This document shows, in pieces, positions 46,393 to 58,900 of a DNA stretch of 64,000 nucleotides (the first letter of the stretch is position 1; each line of letters opens with the position of its first letter). A program made the translations under genes and the position numbers. Location: NCBI RefSeq assembly GCF_047663525.1, contig NC_092590.1, forward strand, positions 21,016,001 to 21,080,000, written 5' to 3'. This DNA comes from Anas platyrhynchos. Its lineage: Eukaryota > Chordata > Aves > Anseriformes > Anatidae. Below the pieces are notes generated by a model. It saw only the letters and a program-made list of their open reading frames with translations, was not told where the DNA came from and did no database searches.

Positions 46393-49300
46393 CTGAAATC
46401 AAGAAAACAGTATATGTTACATACACCCATTTAGCACCCAGTGGTCCCTTTAAGTATCTTTGCCTTTTGAAAAGTAAATAATTTAGAGCACAACCCAAGG
46501 GGCACCCTTTAAACTTTTTTTCTGTTTATGGAGTATCAGACATACACAAGTCTGTCACAAACTGATGCTGAACTGAATTACAGAAGGATATAAGTTTTCT
46601 TTCAGAAATAGTATGGATGCACTATCACAGATGAAATTCTCACCTTAAAGAGAGAGGTCTACCTTTGTGCCTCAGAATGTCAAAAGCAAAGAATGTCAAA
46701 ATCCCCGTGATTTATGGGAGAACAGGGACATCCTTATGCCAGAAGAGGATGTATTGTGTAGGGGATTCTGTCACGTACTGGGTTTCATTTGCCATCAGCT
46801 CGAGTCTGGGACATACCAATCAAGTGTTTATTACCTCTCCTAAGACTTCCAGCTCTTCTTCCAGCTGCTGAGTCTCTTCCTTCACTGCCATCAGATAATC
46901 AGTAACTGACTGTCGAGGATGCAGCCCCTTTTCAAAGCGATTGTACATACCACTCCAGAACCTGGAATTGAGGGGAAGGTCAGCAATTTTCTCATTTGGC
47001 AAAACGGTATCAGAAGACTTAAATATGTGCATTTTTTCAGCCTTTTTTAGATCCATCACTGGAGTGCGTACACGCTCCATACATTCATTAGCTGTTTGGT
47101 AAGATTTATATTCATTTAAGTTGGAAAAGCTCTCTAAGATCACCAAGTCCAACTGTTAATCTAGCACCACCAAGTCTGCCACTAAACCTTGTCCCTAAGC
47201 ACCATAGCAGTGGTTCATTACAGTTCATTTACATTGGGTCTGTCCTGAAGATGCAAATCTGTGGACATGCGCAGCTTGAACCACTTCTCATACACAACAG
47301 AAAGAAACAGGAATATCTTGGATCAGATGGCTCTGGCTGGTTCACTGATTAGGGTTTTCAGCAATTCAGGACATTAACTGTTAGAAGTGATATAGCTTAT
47401 CAAAAGAACAGGTATCCTCTAAGACTAATTCAAACTTTTGCTCCAGTATTTTCTTGTTCTACACTGTCTGTGCTGTAGAGCAAAGGTACCTACCTAACCG
47501 TAGCCATGGTTACGACAGTTTTTCATAATCCTAGTTGTTAACCATTATTTAGCTTCCCACTAAGCCAGTTTTGGAATTCCGTATGCTTATTTTTGTCTGG
47601 GGTAGGGGAGTGAGGGGCAGCTAATTAGCAATTTGCTATTTTTTTCCCTGTGAAGAAGGCTTAAAAACAAAGGGTAAAAAACAGTATACTGTCTTGATCT
47701 CTTAAAATTTAAACTGAAATTTTAAACGACATGATTTTTTTTTTCTCTAAAATAATTATGGCATTTCAGTTGCTGCATAAATATATGCTTATACCTCTCA
47801 AGTAAACAGAATGCTTAAGAAAACAAGCAAGCTGGGAAAGAAAGAACAATAATTAAATAGCTGGAGGTATACTCAAGTGCTTTCCAGTACTGGGGACTTA
47901 CATGTTGTTCTAATGGAGAAACCTCTGCTAGTGATACCAAGTTGCTGTACACTGAATTGCAATTGATTTAAAATAGCAATCCGTGGCAAAAGGAAAGGCA
48001 AACACCGGCCTACGGAAATTGCATGAAGCATACACTCTGGCTAGTTACCTTCCTGCTCTATGGAATTACCTGACAAACTCATAGCTAAACAGTTGAGTTG
48101 ATTTTTCATCTTCAGGAGAAAAGGATTCAAACTGTAAGTAAGTCCGTAGCTTACTCTAGCATTCTTCTTTCCTGTTTTCCACACAACACATGGCCAGAAC
48201 CTGACTTTGAGTATGTAAGTAGCTCACCAGACAGGTTAAGTAACTGAGAGACTTGCCCTCAGATGCACCTGTCCAGCCAAGCAGCTATTATTCCTACCCC
48301 AATACTATTTAAGTCACGTTCCCCCTTAAGTTTATGGTCTGATAGCTTTGAAATCTTTACACACCCAAGTAATTCAATTAAAATCAGCTGGATTGCTTTT
48401 CTAATGGAGTATTGGTATTTCTTTTACAAATCCCACTATGCCAAAGAATATGATTAATGTCTATTTTTAAACTCTTTTAACGTGGATATGCCCTGGAACA
48501 GTAGACGTCAGAAAATTCAGTTTCTGTAATCTAGGATACTTACTGACTTTTTAGCAGGTGCTTTTAGTTGCAGTTAGAAAGCAAATTAGTTGATTTTACT
48601 TACGTCACAGTTTTCATGTATTTCTAATCAAGTTCTCCTTAAGGTTATTAAAATTAATGGCGCAATTAATTACTCAAGTCAGAATGTCAATACCAACAAT
48701 TCTCATTAGGTTTAGTTCAATTTTGGAAAAAAAAAAAAAAGTAGAATTCATCATGTATACTTTAAGGTATAACAACAATAACAGATAAAGTCTGCATTTT
48801 GTTTTACTGAACACTCAGTTTAGCAATTAAACCATATCAAATCATCATTCTAAAATCTTGAATGGAAGAAGTTTAAGGAAATTTAAATTTATAAAACATT
48901 GATGAGAACAGAACTGAAAGAGCCATTTCTCAGTGGAAGAAGTGAGTAACCATGAAATTAGGACACACCGCTGTCAATATAGCTCTAATCTTTTCAGATT
49001 CTTTTCTAAGCTTCTTTTCAGACTAATACTCTGCTGTGGACTGCTGCAGAGGTGTTGGCTGACTGTGAGCATGCAAGGAATGAACTCATTGCATCTGAAC
49101 CTGAATTCACTCTCTGTAAGTTCTCTTATGGAGCAATAAATACATAAATACAGAGGCATTATGTTCTTTTACGTACTAACACATCCAATGCTTCTCAGCA
49201 GCAAGTGATATTACCTACTTGTACAAGAAGTTGCATGGAGCCATCTGTGGGTACAGGGTCCTTTGAGTTTGGCTGTGGTTTGATCGGTACAGAGGATTCA

Positions 49301-49918
49301 AGTAATCTGCACGATTTTTCCACAAGTGAGCCCACAGTGAATATGTTCGTTCTTGGATTCTGAAAAAATAGAGTCAAATGTATAAACATCTCAAGCACAA
49401 CTCAGGTATCAATAAAGCTTGGGTAAGACATTCTAGTGCTCTGCTTGTTTACAGTCAGCTTTATACTTCCTTAGCAGAATAAGATGTATCCCTTTGTTGG
49501 TCATTAACAGCAAAATCCAATCCGTTCCCCATAAAGCCAGAGCAGCTGGAGAGAGAATGTAGAGAACTGGGTTCATTTTAGGTTTCCTCTGTAGAAGTCC
49601 TAGAAAAGCCCCATGAACCTTCCCCCGCAGTATGCATGGAAGGGTGACGGACAGCTTGGTGCTTTCTTTCCTGCCCCACTGCTCTGCAACCCCTTTGTGG
49701 CCTTGGTGAAACTCGAGGCATTCGTAACCCATGCTTGTTATGCAAGTACACATGCTTGTTATCAGTACACAGGCAGAAGCCTGACACGTATATGAACATT
49801 GCCTGGCTACAGAAGCTGCGTAGTCACTTGTTCTCTCTACTCTGAGTTAAATTCAGCCATTGGAGGGCTTGTAATTCTGAAAGCTGGCAACAACAGGTAC
49901 TGTATAAAATAATTGAGA

Positions 49919-49959
<41 letters not shown>

Positions 49960-52900
49960 GCTTTAAATGCCAGGATCTTGCTTCTGTGAGGTGAAGTGAT
50001 TTTAAGCTTCTTTTTAAGACTCCAGTGATGGGTCACTTTTTTTCTGTGGCTGATGTGGAGTGAGTCACAGCAGGTGCAGGGCTTGGCCAGGTTGTGTGTT
50101 CTTGGTCTGAATCACATAATCATACATCTGAATCATATAATGGTGGAGTCTGTGGTCACATGTAAACTGTGATTGACAGTAAGATGCTTTGGGATGGTTT
50201 GCCCTAGCAGTATCAGCTAGAATTTATTTATTAGCATGAGAATTTGGGGGTATTTGGTCCCAAAGGTTTGAGAGATGGAGAGGATCCCCTCCATAAAATT
50301 GGCTCTCAGACCTATTGCTGCACTTAAAGGATGCCTACACAAGTGAGCTGAGATTTCTCCTGTGGTTATAGCTTGGGATATGATGAAGGTATATCAGATG
50401 CTCTGCATTTGAGCAGTGAAAGGGTCCAAACAGCAGCAGCAAGCAACGACTGCCATGTCCCTTGCAATACTATTGCTGTCATGATCATGATGCATGAGAA
50501 AAGCAGGGGGTACCATGAGGTAACCTAGGACCCAGGGCCCTGTACAGCAGATAACAAACATCAGCTCTGCCACAAGTGATAATGTTGGCTCTGTTTGGAA
50601 CTGAGGACAGGTAGATTAATGCATAATTGCTTTGGAGCTAAACAGCAGGACAGTTTGGTGACTCAGTCCTCAGGAGGGGTACCAGACTAAAAGGCCGTTC
50701 GTAAGTATCCCAGAGGACAGGACTAGAGAGGTGGCTGGGAAGAACATGAGATCTAAAGACAGGTTAGAACACAGAAGAGCAGTGACTCTTAAACTGATAA
50801 CTTAATTTTCATTAATATCATCTTTTCTTTTTAAAGCTTGCCTCATATGTTGTTAATGCTGCAATAAGGCTACGGCCACGTGGCTAAAGGTCTAATGCTC
50901 TCAACCGTTCTCACTAATCCCTGTCATGCACACAGTGGATTATACTCACAGCAGAGCCACATTGCAGAGGATCAACATTTTTGGTATTAATCTGTGTCAC
51001 CAGAAGATGACAGCCAGGAATGCTATGCTGCACCTTGTGCCTTGTGGAAGCACATTCACCTGGGCTGGGAAACCCTGGAGTCTTAAACACAGCAACACAC
51101 CCACAGACCCCAACATAAACATGCTTCTAAAGAAAAGGCTTTCATACTTCAGCTCTCGTCTCTCCTTCTGGCTGTTACACAGGAAATTACCGAACTGGCA
51201 AGAATAGATATGGTGCTGTATGTGGATCAGGAATCTCTCATTGAATTCAAAGGCACAAGGAAATTGTTCCATTAACTGCCAGACACATTCAATGAACTGG
51301 TCAATAACAGGGGATATCTCTTTTGGATCTCCATCTAAATTGCCGTACCTAAAACAGGACAAGATACATTCAGTTATAACCTGAAATCTGCTAGGAAAAC
51401 TGAAATGATGACTCCTGAATTAATGAAAACAAAGCCCTCACACTTTCAGCGCACAAACTGTATTCATTTCTAAAATCTCAACCACTAGTGTGTTTTTACT
51501 TACAAAAATGATGCAAGGCTCATGGAGTAGAAGGAAAGCAGAATTTATCAAATAGAAACAGAAGCCCCTTGTGGGTGTCTTGTTGCTTCACATCTACTAA
51601 CAACTGGCTGCTACATAGCCACGTTTTAATGCTATTAATACACAGTTATGCCACAGTAACAGAAGTCATCAGAAGAATGACTGCAGTGACTTTAGCAAGC
51701 TATCTTAGACAGTCTGTGTCAGCGTCAGACCATTGCCAAACCTAGAAGACTGAGCAGGAGAGGAACAGAACAACTTTGGCAGAAAACAGTTTAAAGCTGC
51801 CCTCTCTTGGTGACATTTTTAGAAAGTGGACAATTTTTTGTCCACTACTTTAGCTTTCCAGCTACTTTATCTGTAAAGTGAACACGAAACTTTCTAACTA
51901 TAAAACTGTCTGTTGGAACCACTTGCTGTAGGGTACGTTGAAGAACAGGAACCTGAAAATACAGAACACACAGAAATAAAAAATATTTTATAAGTCTACC
52001 TAATAGGGAGAAGCATTTTCAATTAATTATTTTGCTTGTCTAGCGTCGTAAAGCTCGGGAAAAATGGAAAGTGGAAATCTATCAACATCTAAAATCAAAG
52101 CCTTCACTTCTACTGTTACTATGCATCAAAGCAAGCATAACAATACTGTACTGGAACTCAGAGTACAGCCATCGGTAATTACATTTCATTGTATCTATCA
52201 CCTGATAATACTAGACATCTGACAGCATTATTTTTTAATGTGGTAATTCCTGCTGGAATTTCACAAGTGTTGTGGTGCTTATACTGAAAAGTTGTTTGTT
52301 TGTTTTGTGTGTGTGCTTTTTTTTTTTTTTTTAAGAATTTTAAATTTAAAATTAAATTTATATCTGAATCAAGCAATATCATGTAGTTAAGCTCCAATAC
52401 AAAAATTACACTTTTTACAGAAACTAAAGGAAAAGAAAGAAAATAGAGAAAATATGGATATTTATCCATGTTTATACATACTCTTCAGACATTCTCATTA
52501 TGTTATAGCCTTTATATTATGGATGCACAAAATAACTTGTCCAGATAGATGACTTTCTGCTTTTTCTTTACCTGATGTTTCTGAACAAATTCTATTGTTT
52601 TAATTGGAACAAAGCATAATAAGAAAAGTGTATTTTAGATATTAGGTAACTCAAAGACATGCTTAAATTAAAGTACTATCCTGGAAGACGTACACTCTCC
52701 TGAACAGGGACTTAGGTGGGAAGTCTTGGCACTACTGAAAGATCTGCTGGATTCCAAAGGGGATTTTCAAGCCAAATACTATTTTTTTTTCTCTCACATG
52801 CATCATAGCAATTGCAAGACCAGCACTCAGTATTCCTCACAGCAATCTTGTAGTGAATATGCAAGAAAAGGCAGATACAAAAATATTTCACTTTGATTTT

Positions 52901-55900
52901 TCCAGGCAGCTAAGTTATATAGAAGGGAAAAATGGATGTGGTGATATCCTGAGGGTGTGTTCTGTTGATATGCTTTGAAAGACAATAAGTAAAGTAAAAC
53001 TGGGATGGCAGTGGATACTGACTACATAAAATATATATAGAGAAAAACTTAAGCACAGCCTTACCGGTGGTTAAATTTGTGACCAAAGGAAATCCAATCT
53101 TTTTCAATTAAAACCTGAAATGAGAATATTGCATTCAGTGTAGTGGAGCAGAGCTGACCTATTGAAGCAGGTAGAACAAGCAGTATTGGAATCCCAGGTA
53201 TTTTTTAGAAAAAACAGAAAAGTGATGAACAAGATATGATATAAGCAAGCAGTATCGGAATCCCAGAAAAAATTTAGAGCAAGCAGGAAAGTGATGAGCA
53301 TTGAGCACCACTGCCAACTGAGAAGAAAGTAGCATTTTTGATTATTGCAAGTAGGATGACAGTATTTCAACATAAATTAGGTTGCTTCATCATTTTCTAA
53401 ACCAGAACCTAACTATGTTTTAAACCTCATCTTAATGTGTGCCCATTAACTTGATAGGCATTTCTAGATGCCTCAGTAGTGCTGGTGTGCTTGGTGAAGG
53501 ATCAGATCTTCCAACATGCTTGCTCATTGCAATCTAGTGTCTGGGGATCACACACTTCTGACACTCATAACTTCACTTATTCCTGAAAATAAACACCAAC
53601 TCATGCTTGCACCAAAAAGCCCCTTGGGCCGCAAGAAAGTTTCTTGGTTGAGATTATGAAAAAAAAAAAGATGGATACCCAACTGCTCCACACCTTTGAT
53701 AGCATTTCATAAAGAAATGAGGAGACTTGGACAGATAAAAACCTTTATACTTAAGGAGAAAAAAAATATAGGGAAAGTTGATTTTCCATCAGAAAAAAAA
53801 AAAAAAAAGACACTCAACATTCTCTAAAATGATGCCATAATATTTTCATTGACTATGTGATAGAGAACCTGCTTACCATGAATCCCTTCATAGTTCTGTA
53901 ATATGGGTCCAACAGAAGGCTTGCTACAGAGCAAACCTGGGCTGTTCTATCCCAGCCATCAGAGCAGTGAACAAGCACACTCACACCTTCCTCAGCCACA
54001 GCCTAAGAATACAGAAAAAGTCAGAGATTTCACAAGCAGCAGAAAGGCAATAGTAAGAGAGGAAAAGTGAGACAGCGCAGTATGGACGGCATTCATTTAA
54101 GAATTGGGAAAACTTTGGGTTTGTTTAATTTTGTTTTTAATTCTGCCACAGATTTCCTGAATGATGTTGAGCATTATTCCTCTCATTTGGAAGGTCTTAA
54201 TCGCATCACATCCCATGCAATACAGTGTTTGCAGCATCACCTCTTTATGCACCAGTATGGGAGGACGAGGGATCCATTTCAACAGTTTCTTGTGCCAAAG
54301 GAGCAGTGAATCCTGTCCCACATGCCAAGCAGCTTTCTAACTGCTAAGTTGTTAGCTATTCTGGTTTTGAGTTACTTTCACCTCCTCTTCATGAAGCTGT
54401 TCTGAATAAAATAGCTAAGTATGCTTTTGGGCCATGGGCAGACAGAAGAGAGAACGAACCCTTTGACCTTATCCAGAAAGGAAGAGATCTGAATTTCAGC
54501 AGCTGTTTTTTTGTGAGCACCAGTGAGACACAAACATTGGATCTGGGGACTTGAAGGAGCACACTACAAAATCTCATTTGTAATTTGTGATAGGCATCCT
54601 TCCCTGTCCTTTAGATGCACTAAGAGGATAGATGCATTAAAAAGGGGTACTTAGCTATTAGGAACCTTGCAGATAAATACATTTCCAAAATATACCAGCA
54701 AATTCACCTAGAAGACAGCTTCACCGATTCTCAGTTCCAAAAGTCTACTGTGTACAAGAGGATCCATACCACACAGAGCAATTAAAATACATCAACTGAC
54801 CAGAGTGCAGAACTGTCTAAAGCCAGCTCAGCTACTGCTAATGCTCCCACTCACATACCAGCAACAGAACAGCCATATTTCCATATGGCTCTTAATTTCC
54901 CTTCCTGATGGCAATGTCAATAATGGTAATGTCTGCCTCCAGTGCCAGGCTGGCATGGCTATTATTACACCATACTGAATTAAAGACATAATTGTAAAGA
55001 TTTCTGACAAAGCCTGTGGTAGTAGTGAACATCCATACCTAATAAGCAAGATTGTACAAATACTTTTAAAGTGAATAACTGAGGAGAGAGGATCCCATTT
55101 TAACCATAATCCAGGAGAAACACACAAAGAGGGGATTTGTACAATGCTCTCCGAAGTCTCGTGTTGCATTATTTTTGGAACTTGAGGGTTATTTTAAATT
55201 CTAAGGATTTTGGCCTTTGCCATTTCTAAAGAGAACTATGTTTAGAAAAGCAAGAAATAAAATAGGTTAGGAAAGATACTGCTTAGATAAATAAACATTT
55301 AGGTTAAATTTGGGCTTAAAAGGAAACAAGGAATAATAATAAATTATCTATGTTTATCTCAAGAGACAAGTAAATTCTACCAAAATAGAACCCATACGGG
55401 CAGAAGACCAAAAACTGAGAACTGGGAACTGTGCAAATAAGAACAGGTCAAAATGCAAGCCTGAGTAAGCACGAGGCTGGCAAGCATATGGACAAAGGAT
55501 ATACTTTTTGGACATTAAACATTAGCCACTGGGGAAAAATGGGCAAGAGCTAATGTAAATGACTTGATTTCTATAAGCTAAAGAAGCTGGTAGGGCTGGG
55601 AGAAATGACATGGGCATTTATCTTGCAGCTGGCGTTCAGGTAAAAAGCTACAACTGCTGAGCAGGAAGAAGCAAAGCAAGAGAAACAGGCAGTTACTTAG
55701 GAGGCAGATCCATGAAGTTTATCCATATAGTCATATATAGCAGGTCTTGTAAATAAAATGGCCTGTAAAAAATTGTAATAGTAATCTTAAAAAGAAGAAC
55801 TGAATCAGAAAGAGACAGAGCACAAGTAAGGGGGTGATAAAATTAAAACTACTGTTAGTAGATGAGAAATGTCTGTACTACTTGAGACGGGATTAGGAGA

Positions 55901-58900
55901 AATAATTTCTTACCAAAGCCAATACTTTTTTTTCCCTGAAGCAGTTATCAAGTAAGTAAGAGTAGAACCTGCTAGGGAATTTGGTCGTCATAATAAACAG
56001 GCACTGGATTAGAAGGTTAATTTAGGTGTTTCCTAAATAACTCAGAGTATAGTGCTAACATTCCTACAGTACAACTACCATGTGAAGTAGTAGTCCTAGA
56101 ACAGAAATTGTCAGCAAAGAAAATATCCTGGAAACAGGGGAGGAGGCAAGGTAAATAGGGAAAGGAGCAGCAATAACCACTGCTGGGGCAGTAAAGAAAG
56201 GGCATTGAAATACATGGCATAACAAGATACAAGAAAGCAGAGGCCATAACACATTTGAGATCTTCAGTACAAATTAACACAAACTGTTTTTACCCTATTA
56301 GCAAAATGTTATGCCACAGCACCTAAAACCTTTCTCTCCTCATATGTGAGGCATCACAAGACACACTAGTTTCAGATACAACATCACTGAAGATAACAAA
56401 AATTACCCAAGTAGCTTGGGTTACTTGGTCCTCACTTTCTGTATCTGGTTAGTTCAAGTTTTATTTTATTTTACACACCTTACCTTTGCAATAAAAATGC
56501 CAGCATCCATAATGGCTTTGATATGCTTCAGCCAGCCCGAATTTTCAAGGCCCCACAGAAAGTCACTCATTGAAGGTGATTTCAGTTCACAAACTGCAAA
56601 ATAAGCTACATCTTAAATGCATGGTAAATACAGGAAGCCTGATGCAATCAGTTTACCAAATACATCCTTCTGTGCAGCACAGATCTTCCCCAATTGTGTT
56701 GCAAGTGAAATTTTCAAACCCTTCAGAGAGGGGGGCTTCTATCTATTATTGAGGTCTTGGAATCAGAAAATGGACAAATTTCTGCCTTTGGACAGGCAGA
56801 AAACCACTAAATGCCATAGCCTCCTATTCACAACCATATTTGCTGTGAAGCTGGATTTGGTGAGCACTATAAGGGTAGCCCCACCAAATTTAGGTGTTAG
56901 CATCACCACACAGAATGGTGTTTCGGATAAAGCAATTCACTCAACAGCTCCCTGTCCCTGAATGAAACCTTATTAAAATTTCAGATGTAACCAAAAAACA
57001 TCACCTGATAGCGACGAAAAATCATAGCTCCCCAAGGAAAACAATTTTGCTGAAAACTTTGCTATCTTAACACCATGTTTGAAGAACAAAATCTCCCAGC
57101 TTTTACAACATTAAATTTCTATCCTATTTACCCATTTTTTTTTTTTTCCCCACTTAAGGAATATAGTGAAAACACTATGTTTTTCATTGAGTTCATGTAT
57201 GACCTGTGAGTTTAAAATGTCTTAGTAGATCTCATTTCCTCTGGACATCTTCTACAAGACTCAGCTCTTATTTTGAGCCATTATGACTGGTGGAAAAACT
57301 TCCATTTCTTTCAATATGACCAGAGTTTAATTTTACAAGCCAAGTTCAGACTTTGTACCATGTCTGAGTGAATCTGACTGTCTTCACTCTTCTTAATTCA
57401 GAGGCAAAATTCTGACTCCTTTTAATTCAGAGGCAAAACAGCCTAATGTGTCCATATGAAATCCAGTAATTTTTGTATGCAGGTCTCTTCCAGATGGTTA
57501 TTTTAAAAGTCTTTTTGAAGGATATTTATAAAAATGCATAGATAGCAGCACTGAAAGCAAACATCTTTTCACATGACTAATGCTCCTGTGCAGATGGAAG
57601 CATGACCAATTAGTAGCTGGATTCTGCCGGAGGCTGCTGGCTCTGTTTACAAAAGTCCAAGGTAAAGCTGAAATAGTGCTTTGCTCATTCCCACCACCAA
57701 ACTGGAATCAATATTTACCTACCACTTCACTGAGCAAAGTTCAGACTGTCCTAAATTAAAGGCACACACCATATATTTCAAATGATTTTGGCCACCAACC
57801 TGGACCTCAGTGCTGAGTTATGAATGCAGCTTATCCTGAGGGAAAAGGACATTTCTGTCTTGGCAGGGAAAAAAAAAAAAATATGCCAGCACACACACAC
57901 ACACACAAAAATCTTGCTACCTTCTTTCCTTCAGGAGAAATAAAATAAATAAATAAATAAACTTGATACCAAAATCTGGGAGAAATAAGACCTCCTGCAC
58001 ATATGCCGTGGGAAAGAGAGCATAGGCTGGGCACAGGAAAATCAAGAGCCTGTGCCAGAGTTCTTGGAAATCCAGCTGTGCTTCCTTCCCCTGGAGGGTA
58101 GGAAGAAATAGGGCACGTGGTGGAAACTGCCTCTTCCATCAGCACAAGTACCAGAAGGGGATGCAACTGATGCTCAGTTTTCCTCTTTCTGGCAAGGGAG
58201 AGGAAGGAGAAGGGCTGTGGGCCAATCCCTCAAGCTCTCTTTCTGGCTGATCTGTCACTGTAGTCCAAGGATCAGAGGGCTGCTCTGATCAACAACCAGT
58301 GCTCCTCATATGAGGAGAAGCTCATGTTTGCTGTTTAAATACAGACAGAGAGCATGTGGGGTCGCTATCTCAGTGCACAACAAACAGGGGTCAAGCTTTG
58401 GTTGTCTCCTGGAAGCCTAACAGGGCTCCCCCGCTTCACAAATACCAAACAACAGGCTCAGCACCTGAATCTTTCCTGAGAAAACATCTTCTTCTAATAT
58501 TAAAAAATATTTCATGGAAGTTGTGTCCAGGATCAAAATTGGCACACGTTTCTTCATATACACCTCTCTTAAAAAATAGCAATAATAAAATTCAATATTA
58601 TACAAAATGATATGAGGCAGCAGAGGCAATGATAAAACTTGTTGGTTTGTTTGTTTTTCTGGAAGGAAATTTCAGCACCTCAAAGTACATTTTTCTTCCA
58701 GTGTAAAGTGGAATCTCAACTTCTTTTGCATATTCTTAAAAAAATCTCATTATCCTACAAATTTAGTATTTACATTATTAAAAATCTGTCTTAATTTTTA
58801 ACACAAATTTATAATGCTCTTACATTATGCTAAAATAAATATACAAGAGTACATACACGTTAAAGTTAATTAAATAAAACTGTTAGAATTGAAGTTATTA

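Larger units (their letters stand above)
49360..53064 (-). other. MTMR7: Two MTMR7 introns (1788 and 1716 bp)
   Basis: The introns flank exon 51148-51348. The first holds the A34 tract and a near-repeat of TCTGAATCA(C/T)ATAAT around 50107-50140. The second has a T run near 52320. No gene seen. Confidence 0.75.

Noticed and set aside
46962-47152. Upstream extension of the MTMR7 coiled-coil frame
   Set aside because: Lies before a good acceptor (AATTCCAG); the family sequence starts at [12 protein letters not shown] after it. The far end is translated CR1.
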